Positions 44,083-57,701 are shown, counted from the stretch's first letter. The stretch is 64,000 nucleotides of DNA from Lamellibrachia columna (GCA_963662155.1 OY759263.1:25406548-25470547); one strand, 5' to 3'. A program made the numbers and translations. The notes: generated by a model from the letters alone, not told the origin.

Positions 44083-44619
44083 ATGCCGGATGGACTGGCA
44101 TTCCTCTCAGTGGTCGACATTCCTGAGGGCATGATACACATTCGGTCCAACATTCCTGAGGGCATGATACAACTTCGGTCCAACATTCCTGAGGGCATGA
44201 TACAACTTCGGTCCAACATTCCTGAGGGACTGGAGCAACTCGTCAAGTATTTCCACCAGACCTATGTCTCTGGATCCTTTCAACGTGTACAGCTATCACA
44301 AGCCGCCGATGGTACTGTTCAGCTCATCCGCATGCGTCGCATCTTTCCTGTGTGCATCCCTACTATATGGCACGTCCATGATATGACTGTCAGTGGTGGT
44401 TCCCGCACAAACAGCATGTGTGAAGCCTGGAACAGAGGTTTTAGCACCCTCGTTGGCCATGCCCAGCCTACGATATGGACACTTATTGAAGCCCTATGTA
44501 AGGACTTTTCTTCTGTGGATGGAACCAAGTGCTTCAACCAGCTAGGTCAACCACCAAGGAACCAAGCGCCTCAAACAGCTAGGTTAACCACCAAGGAACA
44601 GTGCGCCTCAACCAGATAG
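44083..44619 (+). pseudogene. MULE-type transposase C-terminal fragment with internal 33-bp repeat
   Basis: The frame reads DGLAFLSVVDIPEGM, three to four units of an 11-residue repeat (NIPEGMIQLRS), then LEQLVKYFHQTYVSG, RMRRIFPVCIPTIWHVHDMT, GSRTNSMCEAWNRGFSTLVG and PTIWTLIEALCKD. The last pieces match the C-terminal part of MULE transposases (W-N-V-H ... RTNN..CE.WN..F..LVGH..P..W). The catalytic DDE core is absent. The end of the frame runs into the 37-bp array. Non-functional remnant. Confidence 0.75.
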
Positions 44620-45735
44620 GTCAACCACCAAGGAACCATGCGCCTCAACCAGCTTGGTAAAAAAATCCAAGGAACCATGTGTCTCAACCAGCTTGGTTAA
44701 CCACCAAGGAATAGAGCGCCTCAACCAGCTAGTTCAACCACCAAGAAACCATGCGGCTCAACAGGCTAGGTCAACCACCAAGGAACCATGCGCCTCAACC
44801 ACCTAGGTCAACCACCAAGGAACCATGCGCATCAACCAGTTAACTCAACCACCAAGGGACCATGCGCATCAACCAGCTAGGTCAACCATCAAGGAATTAT
44901 GCGCATCAACAAGCTAGGTCAACAACGACGGAAACATGCGCATCAACCAGCTAGGTCAACCACCAAGGAACCATGCGCATCGTCCAGCTAGGTCAACCAC
45001 GAAGGAATTATGCGTATCAACCAGCTAGGTCAACCACCAAGAAACCATGCGTATCATCCAGCTAGGTCAACCACGAAGGAACCATGCGTATCAACCAGCT
45101 AGGTCGACCACGAAAGAACCATGGGCATCAACCAGCTAGGTCAACCACCAAGGAACCAAGCGCATCATCCAGCTAGGTCAACAACCAAGGAACCGTGCGC
45201 CTCAATCAGCTAGGTCAACCACGAAGGAACCATGCGCATCAACCAGTTAAGTCAACCACCAAGGGACCATGCGCATCAACCAGCTAGGTCAGCCATCAAG
45301 GAAACATGCGTATCAACCAGCTAGGTCAACCACAAAGGAAACATGCGCATCAACCAGTTAACTCAACCACCAAGGAACCATGCGCATCGTCCAGCTAGGT
45401 CAACCACGAAGGAACCATGCGTATCAACCAGCTAGGTCAACCACGAAGGAAACATGCGCATCAACCAGCTAGGTCAACCACCAAGGAACCATGCGCATCG
45501 TCCAGCTAGGTCAACCACGAAGGAATTATGCGTATCAACCAGCTAGGTCAACCACCAAGGAACAATGCGTATTATCCAGCTAGGTCAACCACGAAGGAAC
45601 CATGCGTATCAACCAGCTAGATCGACCACGAAAGAACCATGGGCATCCACCAGCTAGGTCAGCCACCAAGGAACCAAGCGCATCATCCAGCTAGGTCAAC
45701 CATCAAGGAACCATGCGCATTATCCAGAAATAGAG
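44535..45735. repeat. 37-bp minisatellite, about 32 degenerate copies
   Basis: Unit: AACCATGCGCATCAACCAGC plus TAGGTCAACCACCAAGG. Copies differ at several sites (GCGCATC/GCGTATC/GCGCCTC, CACCAAGG/CACGAAGG), and higher-order groups are visible. The first units overlap the end of the MULE fragment. Confidence 0.95.
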
Positions 45736-46090
45736 GTAGATGTCCGGGGGGGGGGGCAAATAACCTAGGAAGCAAATGTCCGGCGGGAAAAAAGTGTCTT
45801 AGGGTCAAATGTCCAAGGAGGGGGCAAGTGACCGCAACCCGTAGCCAAGTGGCCGGGCTCGGTTCATGTAGGTGAAATACATGGCGACTAAAAGTTGATT
45901 GTATTTACTCTAAGTTTAATTTCTATAATTAATGTTAGAGTAAATACCACATACTTGTAATCCTCTTCTACTTCACCTACAATGGCATTGACAAGCATCA
46001 CTAAGTGTCACATCATTGACGTGTCAATTACATTGTACACAGTTGCTTTCAGTAAGTGTTCATGCACGTAAAACTACTGTAGTTGCAGTT
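45736..46090. other. No gene recognised
   Basis: Begins with a run of nine G (about 45748-45756); otherwise unremarkable. Confidence 0.5.
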
Positions 46091-46101
46091 CGCGTTGCAA
46101 T

Positions 46102-46413
46102 TTAACAATCTGCAATTTTGTCTTCTCTTCTTTCAGCTGCATCAATTTGATTTTTTCGTTTTTGGGACACAAGAATAGATAATAGTATCACGAGTTGTGA
46201 ATGCGCGAACTTGATATGTTCTGCAGTAAGTCCATCCAGACCTAGAGACTTATTGCATAATAATTCATTCAAAATATTCAGCTGTTTACCTGCATCAATA
46301 GTCATTCTAGTTTTGTAAGTATCGCAATCAAAGTGAACTTTATCACAACGGCTGTCTTTCACACTGATCAAAATATTTTCTAAGTAGTACTTCCACATTG
46401 ACCCAATGTTCAA
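46102..46413 (-). pseudogene. LINE fragment (RT linker)
   Basis: Minus strand: SMWKYYLENILISV, then LLCNKSLGLDGLTAEHIKFA, matching the linker and start of a LINE RT (normally ...GPDGLSAEHIKYA). Only this part is seen. Confidence 0.65.
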
Positions 46414-46686
46414 TCGCCGTGGACACCTTTACTTTACTGTTCGTATGGTGCATAATTTCCTTGCAGAACTTACGACGACCCTTTTTACACTTCTTTTGTG
46501 CAATGCTATCAACGATTTTCTTTTCTTTGTCCTTTTAACATTTTCTAATCGCATGCTTAAATGTAATTCTGGATAATTTCATTAGATTAAAACATCACCT
46601 TGTCTGGGTTTGCCTATCTCTCTTCAAAGCCAGTTAGCATCACGAGCTGCACTGTGAAGCTCTTTTACTTGCTACATGCAATACAC

Positions 46687-46693
46687 TTGCTTG

Positions 46694-46749
<56 letters not shown>

Positions 46750-46753
46750 CAAG
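46687..46753. repeat. (TA)n array flanked by inverted CTTGCAC/GTGCAAG
   Basis: CTTGCACTATATA ... TATATAGTGCAAG forms a long palindrome. The copied block that contains unit D begins within about 80 bases after it. Confidence 0.85.
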
Positions 46754-47379
46754 ACGTAAAGTGAGCCAATGCCCTAAACTTTTCCATTGATAATAAAATC
46801 GCCAAAAGAAACCCAGTGCAATGTGCAGAGCCAACACCAGTGGATTCCTACCAAAATACCTTTTTCAAAATGTGCACTACGGCATGTGTGATAGTAATTA
46901 ACTAAACTTTGACACTATGTATAAATAAATGAAGGGAAATTGCCTTTTCCACAACTAATTTTCACTAAAAGTGGTTTCTTGTATCAACAAATAAATTGTT
47001 CTTTATGTATTTCCATGTATATGAGTTCCGTAATGATTGCTTGAAAACATAACTCTGACCATAAAACCAAAAAAGATGGCAAAACAATATATATCCATTA
47101 ACGCCAATATTTAAGTAACGAGGTAACTAGCTATAACGGATTGACTTGCAGGCTCATTTAAAAGTGGGATATTAAAAGCTGATTTGGTGTAAAGTGTGTG
47201 TTTAAGCTGTAAAAATCAGAACTACGGTTTTGAAGAAATATTTGGTTCCCTGGGTTGATGAGCTAACTTATGGAAGTAGAACATATTGTTTCGGATATAA
47301 TTACGAATTACAAAAAAAAAACTATTTACGACAAGAACTCAACCACGTGAGAACGACAAGATTCTCTACTGATGTGGGA

Positions 47380-48270
47380 GATAATTCTTCGTCGTCCGCA
47401 CTGACCTCACAGTGGTGGGATATGCCGTTGTTTCGTAGCAGGTTGTATTCCACGAATGCCACGAGTAATTGGCATAAATCTTCAGGACGTTCTTCTGAAT
47501 CCAAGCGAATCTCGGCCAAATCGACAAAGTGCGCGCCCGTTGCTTGAAACCCAAAATGGAAGAGAATGACTTTGCCAGATGTATTCTATCGAACTAGAGC
47601 TTTTCACTGGGGTGATTCTGGAGATAATTGGGCAGAAGTTCGCTATCCGACCCAACATGAGCTCAGGCATGTTAACGTTTTGTTGTGCTGTACGTTACGG
47701 TCTCGTACCAATCACCCTACAAGTTTACACGTATAGGAATTGTTACAGATCAAAACTTTCCCGTTTCTTTTTTGTGTGTCTTCCTCACCGAAGTATCGTC
47801 ATGGGAGCAGACATAGTAGTGTCTGGGAACCACAATCCTGCATTGCAGTACCTTGGCATGTGGCTCTGGTTCTATTTGGTCGACAAACACTCTCAACACT
47901 CACAGGTGATGGAACACTGACTTACTCCAACGCGTCCAGTATATCACAGGCGCTGTATTCTAAGACACAGACCGATAAGAATCACTTTGAGCAGTTAGCC
48001 TACGGTGATCTACGTGCACACAGCGACGCTGTGCTCGGACCTGCACAAGGTGAATCACAACCGCCTTAGTTGTCCTAACAGAGATCCACTTGTCTTGATC
48101 ACCACGATGGTTACGCACATGACTTAGGTCTCCAAAGACCATTTCTCGAAGTTTGACCCCATTGCGATCGTGTTGTCGCTTTATGTTCCATACCCTTGCC
48201 ATGCGAGGTTTCATTAAACATATTTTACAATACGTATATTAAGAATAGTGCTACGGGAGATTCTCCAGTT
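47380..48270 (-). mobile_element. Ty3/Gypsy-type junction (integrase end, LTR-like part, gag), unit D copy
   Basis: Homologous to 34.26-35.16 kb but without the LINE cut. The gag part (47519-47322, minus) has IRLDSEERPEDLCQLLVAF and VENLVVLTW. The integrase end has NIKRQHDRNGVKLREMVFGD. Confidence 0.72.
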
Positions 48271-48790
48271 ACGGAGTAAGGCGGAGAGTGGCGAGTGTGG
48301 CATGCAGGTGGATATAATTAAGAATGGTTCCTATCTTAGCCAATTATCAGAGACGGTATCGCAAAAAAACTCTTTTAACGACCAGAACCGTTTTTACCGG
48401 GACAGCGGGATGCATTTTCTTAAGCGCTATATTTCCAAATGGATATATGGTGGTGACGTGTCGTGTGTGAAGAACCCACATCAAACAAAACGTCATATAC
48501 GCTTAAATGTTGGTTCACGAACAGCAGTGTAAGGATAGGTTTGGGTTAATGTTTTGCTTAAGGGTTATGGTTTGATACTAAAACATCACCCTTTCTTCGA
48601 TGTCAGGGGTGATTGGGTTTATTTTGAGGCAGGCCACAGTAAAGACCCATGTGACGGCGTTGACGTCCGACAAAAAGAGGCCATGCACTACAGACTGCAA
48701 AGGAATATTGCGACATGTACTAACCTAATTTTGTACACAAAAATAATGTCACGAACAGTAATTTTCGAGATATTGTGTTTATTTATTTCC

Positions 48791-49084
<294 letters not shown>

Positions 49085-49322
49085 AGTGTTTTGGGTAAAA
49101 TTTATATATGTATAGTGGTATACATTGTGTTATGTGATATCGTCACAAAGGTAACATTAAAAAACTGCGTATTGCTGTGACAAAAACGATTCAAGTTACG
49201 AATAACGTTTTCAAATTCAAATTATGAAAACTAATATGTTGCACACATTATGTCGTTACTTCGTTACTTAATTTGTTTTCATTGAAAGTTTACGTTGCAA
49301 AGATAAACTGCATATGTTCCAG

Positions 49323-49487
49323 GCAATGACTATCTTCACGCCGTTACTGCACACAAACAGTACACACTAAGAATCGACCTGGGAGCCTTCGAGGGTGACA
49401 CCAGATATGCTGTTTACTCGAGTTTCGCGGTTGCCGATGAAGATCACAACTACACACTTTCACTTGGCGCGTACAGCGGAACGGCAG
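49323..49487 (+). CDS. FReD unit D exon 4 (intact, no exons 1-3 nearby)
   Basis: Acceptor TGTTCCAG, donor GCAG before GTGATTAC, phases 1/1 as in A and C. Encodes NDYLHAVTAHKQYTLRID, then FEGDTRYAVYSSFAVADED and LSLGAYSGTAG. No stop or shift. It could be an alternative exon for unit C, part of a gene whose start was lost, or a recent non-functional copy. Confidence 0.75.
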
Positions 49488-49690
49488 GTGATTACGCGAA
49501 ACTTGCATATGCGTATGCGTGTTATATTCGTGAATGCTCGCTTCCAATTATGTGTTGAAACACGCATATATGTGTGCACGCATATAACGCCGACGCGCAC
49601 GTATACATACATTTACGCACGCACATAATAAATATGTAGTAATTTAGATATACAATTCCACATTATTGACACGAAGAAATCAATTTACAG

Positions 49691-49770
49691 ACTTCGGAGG
49701 AAACTCGTTTTGTTATAGACTAGTAAAAGATCCTCACCGACGTTGTCACAGGAGTAGACAGTACTGTTGG
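49691..49770 (+). other. Candidate alternative terminal exon DFGG (unit D copy)
   Basis: TTTACAG then ACTTCGGAGGAAACTCG; the frame continues as in C but reaches TAG early (TTATAGACTAG), because CGA became AGA/TAG in this copy. Confidence 0.3.
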
Positions 49771-50094
49771 TGAAACAACATTCCTACCGTCCGGTTTCTT
49801 GGCATATGGGTCTGATCCTTTCTGTTTGACAAGCACTCTCATCACTCACAGGGGATGGATCAATGACTGCTTCCAACAGATCCAATATATCTCAGGCACT
49901 GTATTCTCACATACAGGTCGATAAAACACATTCAGCACTAAGATTCATAGATCCATTGTTGGGTTCAATCTTATCAGGAGGACCATGATAGGAAAACAAC
50001 CCTCTCAAAACAACAATGGTTTTCCCGCTATAGCAGACTTCATTGGTACAACGTCCATCCATTTGGAATGGATGTTAACGACGATCAGGTAGTT

Positions 50095-51370
50095 CATTCA
50101 GTCATATACATGTGGGCCATGGCCAAGGATGTAGCTGTGGCACAGGGGGTTAGTTCTATACCGAGTGACATACAACATATTTCTCCACCATATTCTCCAC
50201 AGCCGCATCCATTCGTGGCCACCAAACATAGATGCTCGCCAACGCTTTGGTTTGGTTGATGCACCTGTGTTCACATGGTGACAGGAGGATGTAATCTGAA
50301 CGCATGGACCGCACAACAGACATCCTTGTTCTGTAGACAGCTCATTGTGCTTAATGAAATACATTTGTTGATTAGTATCTACATGATTTGCGAACGCAAC
50401 TGTGTATCGCCGTCCCAGTGATCCTCAGACTTCCGGTACTCTATCTCGTAGGTGTACGCTTGTAACATGAGAGCCCAACGCTGCATTCGTTGTGCTGCTA
50501 ATGTTGGCACAGCCGTCTTGGGGCTGAGGATCGTCAATAATGGCTTGTGGTCAGCAATAAATGTGAACAAGCGTCCTTATAGGTACTGATTGAAATTGTT
50601 AATTACAGAGATGATCGTCAAAACGTCTGTCTCCGTCCTCCATAATGTAAAAAACACCGCACCGACAACTACCGGTGAAGCATATGTAGCCAACCGTGAT
50701 GGCCTACGACTGTCAGAGTCAACCTGCCGTGCACGCAGCACCTCATTGCACTGGGTTATGGCCTTCTCACATTCTGGAGTATTCACTTTTCCACATACGT
50801 GCCTTAATCAGCAGTTGGTGTATTGGACGCAGCACGATATATACCCGGAGTACAAACTTAGCATAGTAGTGGATCAACCCTAGGTATGAACGCAACTGCT
50901 TGACGTTTCCTGATGTCTCAACGTCTGAGATCACTTTCAGCTTCTCATAAGTTGGGATAATACCCTCCGCATCCACTCGATGTCCCAGATATTCCACTAA
51001 TTTCATCCGAAACATGGAGACGTTCTTGCTCAGACTCAGCCGTGATCAAAGTGTCAACTTACAAGCACATGACATGATCTATCCCTTCAGGTTCTGATCC
51101 ATAACCGACTGGAAGATACTTGGAACACTGTTTACCCCGTATGGCATACGCAGGTAGCGATAGATTCCCCTGTGGATGTTCACAGTCAAGTACTGTTGTG
51201 ACTCGGCATCCAGCTCCAACTGCCGGTATGATATATCAAGTTGACTGAACACTTTACCACCGAATAGTCACGCGTAGAAATCTTCCACATTGGGTAATGG
51301 GCAATGTTCCAGTTCAACATTCGGATTGGTGTTTACCTTGATAGTATTTATCATGTAGATGCGCGCTGTT
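50095..51370 (-). pseudogene. Ty3/Gypsy-type pol fragment, unit D copy 1
   Basis: Connection and RNase H segments are the clearest in the window: LGHRVDAEGI, then FIADHKPLLTILSPKT and MQRWALMLQAYTYEIEY (50.57-50.38 kb), and the integrase zinc-binding remnant near 50.2 kb. RT core is broken. Shared with A and C. Confidence 0.85.
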
Positions 51371-51419
51371 TCCAAAAAGGTAACAGGTGACAGCACATTA
51401 CGGTATCATGCCAACATAT

Positions 51420-52060
51420 AATAGCCCTTCCTCTTAAGCTTAAAAAGTTCTTAAACTTAAAAGTCACACACCTATATAACCATGATTCCAAACATCCTAC
51501 ACGATTACATGTACAGGTTTCATTTCAAATCCAGAATGAATCGTTTCTTTGTACATCGTCCTCACCAACGTATCGCCACAGGTGTAGACAGTAGTGTTGG
51601 TACAACCACATTCCTACTTTGCAATTCCTTGGCATATGGATCTGGTTCTTTCTGGTTGACAAAAACTCTGATCACTAACAGGTGATGGATCAATGACTGA
51701 TTCCAACACATCGAGTATATCTCAGGCATTGAATTCTCTGATACAGACCGATAAAAATCACTTTCAACAGTTAGCTTACATAGCGAAGTTGTGCATGGAC
51801 CTGCACAAGTTAAGTGAGTAGTTCCAACCGCCTGATGATCTTATCTGAGATTCACTTCTCTTCACCACCACGATGGTTACGCACATGACCTAGGACTCCA
51901 ATGACCATTTCGAAAAGCTTGACACTGTTGCGATCGTGGTGTATGTTTATGTTCCACGTCTTTAACCATGTGAGGTTTCATTAGACTAAACATATTTCGT
52001 AATTTCGCAGTTACGGAATGACGCGGAATGTGGCGGAGTGTTGGGTGATACGGAGCCATT
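51420..52060 (-). mobile_element. Second, shorter Gypsy-type junction fragment in unit D
   Basis: Repeats the order seen at 34.6-35.2 kb (RCIDESHRNV-like words, ATGGTTACGCACATGACCTA) and ends with the short satellite run at 52.01 kb. Confidence 0.55.
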
Positions 52061-52329
52061 CGGATAAGCTAGATCCCGTTCATATCCATACATGTCTTGA
52101 CATCATGTGCGAACTGAGATCCATTGTCGAGTGCAATCTCATCCGGAAGACCAAGAGACAAAAACAAAACTCTCAGAATATCAATGGTATTCCCGCTGTA
52201 GCAGATTTCATTGATTCATCGTCGAAACATTTGGAACGGATGTCAACAACGATCAAGTAATGCACACTTTCCTTCTACACAAAACCAATGAGGATCTGCC
52301 ATATACGTGTGGGTCATGACCAAGGATGC

Positions 52330-53420
52330 TGTGGTACCGCAACTGGATATTTCTTCACCGGGTGACATTCAGTACATTTCTCCTCCATGTTCTCGAGAGC
52401 CGCATCCATTCCTGGCCACCAAACATAGCTGATCGCCAACGCCTTGGCTCGGTTGATGCACCTGTGTTCTGCACTCAACTTTGTTCGTTACATAGATTAT
52501 TTGTTTATTACATAGATGATTTGTAGATGATCGTCAACACTTCTATATCCGTCCTCCAAAATGTGTGAAAACACCGCGCCGACTACTACCGGTAAAGCAT
52601 ATGTAGCTAACAGTGATGGCTTACGACTGTCACAGCCAACCAGCACCTGCTACGAAAACAGCAGCTCATTGCACTGGGTTATGACCCTGTCACATTTTTA
52701 TTTATGTTTTCAGTTATTGTAGTGGACGCAACACGATAAACACCCTGCGTACAAACATACCATAGTAGTGGATCAACCCCAGGTATGAACGCAACTGCTT
52801 GACGTCTCCTGGTGTCTAAACGCCAGTGATCGCTTTCACATTCCACTGATTTCTGAGCAAACGAACACTTTGCCAGATCTACACGAACTCCATACTGTTC
52901 CATACGTGTGAGTACTTCATCCAAAACAGAGATGTTCTTGCTCCGACTCAGCCGTGATCAAACTGGCAACTTGCAAGCGTATGCCATCATCCATCCCTTC
53001 AGGATCTGACGCATAGCTGATTGGACGAGCACTGCTCACCCCGTATGGCGCATAGCGATATATTCCCTAGTGCGTGTTCGCGGTCAAATAGTGTTGTGAC
53101 TCGGCATCCAACTCCAACTGCTGGTATGATATATCAAGTTGACTGAACACTTTACCACCGAATAGTCACGCGTAGAAATCTTCCACATTGGATAATGGGC
53201 AATGTTCCAGTTCAACATTCAGATTGGTGATTACCTTGATATCTCCACAGATTCTCACCGTTTTGTTCGCTATCGGCACCACCAGTATGGGAGCAAACTA
53301 GTCAGTGTGGTCTACCTTCCTTATAATGTTCTCTTGTTCCAACCTGCTTAGTTCAGCGTCCACTTTATCACGAAATGCGTATGGTACAGACCTTGACTTG
53401 TGGTACGTAGGTTGTGTATT
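52330..53420 (-). pseudogene. Ty3/Gypsy-type pol fragment, unit D copy 2
   Basis: A second, more decayed pol copy in the same intron (integrase remnant near 52.4 kb, connection piece at 52.9-52.7 kb with MDEVLTRMEQYGVRVDLAKC, RT start near 53.3 kb). Units A and C have one pol copy at this place. Confidence 0.75.
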
Positions 53421-54062
53421 ATCCATCACGTAGGTATGCGCTTTGGTTCAAAAAAGGCAAATTTACTTGGATGCACAAATTACATCCCGATTACATTTAT
53501 TTCTGACAAACAAATTGATCATAAAATGCAGTGGACAAAACACTGCGCGCAATCAGTAGACAACGAAAGGGAGGCACTTTTGTTGCTATTTTAATACTTT
53601 CTGCACTCACGCTTAAAATGAGCGATTCTAAAAATAAACAATTTGTTTACAACATTTTACATTATATGAAATACATGTTGGTCGGTATTTTGGGGTTACA
53701 CCAAAGAGTAACATGTCAACTTTGTAATGATTGTAAAGAACAATTTTAAAAGACAACGGTTGTCATAGACGTAAGGTAAAGAGAAAGGTTACCCGAGCGT
53801 GACCAGACTTCGTACGACTTTTTGAATTCCATGAAACATTTAGCGATCTCCGCAAATATCTCGAAATGCTTCTTTTTTATTAACACTATGATATGGTATA
53901 TGTTATACGTGGTACTGCGTTCATTAAAGTTTGTGTGTCTTGAAGATGGGTATTTTAATTCGTGTAGTGCATTAACATTAACATTGGTCCTATCATAATA
54001 TGTCCTGTTATACGTTCACAATGAATTATTCTCGATGGTTTATGACATTGGTTATGCTGCAG

Positions 54063-54307
54063 GGGATTCATTCACATATCATGCTGGCCATGCGTTTAGC
54101 ACGAAGGACCGTGACAATGACATGTACAGCGGACATTGTGCACAAACTCGCAAGGGAGGCTGGTGGTACAAGTACTGTATGCACTCCAACTTGAATGGCC
54201 AGTACCTTGGTGGCGCAAACACTGCACGCTTCATTGGCATCAATTGGCTTCACTGGCATGGTCAAGAGTACTCGCTCAAGAAAGTCGAGATGAAACTGAG
54301 ACCGTAG
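54063..54307 (+). CDS. FReD unit D exon 5
   Basis: Acceptor GCTGCAG, TAG stop. Encodes [60 protein letters not shown] and the conserved end. The His that follows the second Cys in A and C (CHYS, CHHS) is Met here (CMHS), a position known to line the acetyl-binding pocket in related FReDs. Everything else is intact. Confidence 0.85.
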
Positions 54308-54432
54308 CTGAAGTCAGTTATAAATATCGAAATACCGCCGAATGAAGAATCATAACGTTGTCGTATATATTATGTTCGCCTGTTTCTTGCCGCATGGTGT
54401 AATCTGACAGTCATTTAAATAAAACGGTCCAA

Positions 54433-54438
54433 AATAAA
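54433..54438 (+). promoter_or_regulatory. Polyadenylation signal AATAAA, unit D
   Basis: Same context as in units A and C. Confidence 0.55.
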
Positions 54439-56770
54439 ACATGCCGTTAGTGAAAATTAAATAAGTTATCAAAATAATACAGTTCAAACAAGATAATATA
54501 GTTTTGTTAAACACGTAAATGTGTGTGCGTTTATATATCTTCCTGTTAACAAAACTACCCATTTCCTCGCTTTAAAAAAATGGTTGCGTGTGGCGCCATC
54601 GTCTTTGGTGTATTTCATAGCCATGCATGTTAAGCATTGTACTTATATTTAGTCATATAAACAGCAGTACGTTTTAATCCGGCTGAAGTTATTCATGTTA
54701 CGCGAGTCATTCCATCATTGCGGGACACTTTAAAACTCTGCAGTTTAAAAAAAGTTGTCTGATCATTCTAACTTTGATTGTACGTGTTTGCATGACATTT
54801 ATGCTTATTTCATATAAACCAAACAGCGGTAATTTTCTTAAGCACCGTTGACCAGTGCAGATTAACCATTGTACAAGTAGTACACTCGTGACTCCGCACA
54901 AAGAAGGGCCCCCACAAATTCATCACCATAATCCATCTGATTAACCGCTTAGAAGATTTTGTTCGCTTTCCTTGAATGGGGCTCCGAACTCTTAATTTTG
55001 CCTTGTTTTTTGTTATATTATTTTTTGGTATGACATTATAATTGCTGATATTCGTGCTTATCATTGTACGCGTTATTTTGTTTATTCTTCTGAAACATAG
55101 TTGAATAAACGTTAAGGTATTGAACTACCTCCATTGTCAATACCAATTGTTAATACTCGGTGAGGGCATCCACATAAAATGTTTACCACATTCCTACATT
55201 GTTAGTCCGGCACTGTCCGTGATGTGATTTTGTTCATGCTGTTACGGACCTGTAATGGTTAGTATGTAGCCTAATAAAAGTAGATTCCATGTCAGTGTGT
55301 GTTCTGTTGTAAAGAGGAGTTGTCTTAATTATGCAGTGTACATATTTAGTTGTTAGTATTGCGCGTTTTTAGAAAATATATAATTGAATTCCCGTGATCA
55401 GTACAAAATAGGTCAATTATCTTATACCACACGCGACTACGTTTAATGAAAGATATGTGTTGATTTAAAGCACACGCACGCACGCACACGCGCGCGCACA
55501 CACACACATACACACACACATACACAGTAAATATGTATGTTATGTAGTTTGTTCTAAGCCAGTCGACGCCGCCCTGTGTAAATCCAGCTGCGCCACATCT
55601 ACTCATCTCGCATATCGCGTCACACCTTCACAAATAGCCCACCAAAGTACATACACCATAAAAATAAAACAGAAAAAACGTATCTAATTACAGAAACACA
55701 CGAATCCTTACATTGTACGAATGTGCGTACGGTTTCAGCCGAAGGTGACAGTCTTTGTTTTCCGTAAGACGTCGGTCAAGATCACCAGGTGGAGCGATAC
55801 TTGATTTGTTGTGGATTCAGAGTGTAATATCTAGTGCGGCAGATTAATCATAGAAAGGACGAACATATATGAATTTCCATGTGATTTGTATTCACTATCG
55901 GATAATATAACAAATAAAACGAGTCTACAACAAGGGCTACTCCAAACCATGGACGTGTTTGGTCTATCAAAAGAAACATACAATACAGTTGCCACAGAAT
56001 AACCCAGTTCCTATTCTCATAACAACTGGTAAACAGCAATCACTACATAAACAATATATAAACCGCGGATACCACAATATCCTCCATCGAGTTATCGATC
56101 TACATGCAGTACGACACTATCGGACGGTGACACCCATGCACCGGTCCCACCCGAAGACAGCCTGTGCATCTCCGTACGGTGTAACCGAGCGGTCCTTTTC
56201 CTATGCAACGAAGACCGCTTGTTTTCGGTTGACATGAGACGCCATTTCCCGGTTCAGCTCTGCGCCACAATTTCACCCAATAGCCCGATGCTCCAGGGAT
56301 AACTTTGCCAACTGATTGTCTACGTTTAGTTCACTTCGGCCCGTCGCACTGTGAATACGAACACCCGTGCACCACCAAATCAGTCTGGTTTCCTCCCCCT
56401 TCTACGTTCAGGAAACCACCTGTATCACCTAACTCAGTCACACGACATCAATACTTCACTAGCTTTAACCCGATCATTCAATTGGCCATCTAAAAGAGGT
56501 CTCAGCATCCTTCTCGTGTGTTTCGCCTGTACCCATTTGCACCCATCACGTACACCAATGTGTGTTTCCTCCATTACACTACGTTTTCTATAGAGCGGCA
56601 CACCAATACTTGTGTAGGACAACTTTACTATATAATAGCGTACAATATATATCTGCCGGTCATATGCTAACTATCCTAATGGTAGATCCAACACGAACAT
56701 TATGCAACACTTAGTTGACAGTGCAGCACTGACACAAATAAATATAAATACATATAATCGACTGAACAAA
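54439..56770. other. 3' flank of unit D (duplicate of the A and C flanks)
   Basis: Aligns with 17.33-19.6 kb. The CA array is reduced to a short mixed tract at 55471-55527. The minus-strand ORF at 56.24-56.07 kb carries a stop. Confidence 0.65.
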
Positions 56771-56771
56771 A

Positions 56772-57701
56772 AAATGGCTGACTGACAGAAGACAGCGTGT
56801 TGTAGTAGATGGGGAGGTTTAAAACTGGAAATCAGTTTTGAGTGGGGTATCACAAGGATCAGTATTAGGACCTTTATTATTCTTTATATATATCAATGAC
56901 TTGAACGATAATATAACAAGCAACGTACTGAAATTTTCGGATGACACAAAAGTATTTAGAAATGTTAACACTGATTGTGATAAATAACATTTAAAACACG
57001 TTCAAGACTGATTAGTGAAATGGTTTGAAAAATGGCTGATGTTGTTCAATTTAGAAAAATGTTAATGCCTACATACAGGACATGGGAACTTGGATGTAAA
57101 CTATAAAATGGGAGATTCTGTTCTGTAAAGAAATGGACTTAGGAATAACAATAACTGCTGATATGAAAGTTTCAGAACAGTGTCGCATTGCAGCTTCAAA
57201 GGGTAATCAAATTATTGGGTTTATTAGGAGAAATATAACATACAAGGAAAAAAGCTGAGAGACCTTAGTTATGAAGAACGATTGAAAGAATTTGGTTTGA
57301 CAACCCTAGAGACAAGGCGGTTAAGAGGAGATCAAATTGAAGTTTTTAAGATATTGAATGGGTATGAAAATATTGATAGAAATATTTATCTCACACAAGA
57401 AAGATAATAGAACTAGAGGAAACGAGGTAACATTACATTAAAGGATCAGTGTAGATTGGATGTCAGGAAGTACTCGTTCTCACAGAGGACAATCAATGAA
57501 TGGAACAAATTGTCTACGGATTGTGTAACTGCTAGCAGCGTGATATGTTTAAAAACAAGGTTGACACATATCTCAGGAGGGCGGATTACACATAGATTAA
57601 AAATGTTGGACTCTCGATAAGCCAGTGGCTTCCTTGTTCACTTGCCATCTGGGCCTTTGCCTTGGATGGCAATCTGGTTAAATCGTGTTAAATCTTGTTA
57701 G
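56772..57701 (+). pseudogene. LINE 3' fragment, same family as the 7.3-8.9 kb element
   Basis: Starts in ADxQKTACCSRW-like DNA equivalent to LTDRRQRVVVDGE, continues through VLSGVSQGSVLGPLLF-like and FSDDTKVFRN (FADD changed to FSDD), with a deletion of about 150 bases near 57.25 kb, and ends with the same 3' UTR and TAAATCTTGT-type tail at 57.68-57.70 kb. Many shifts. It interrupts the copied flank. Confidence 0.82.
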
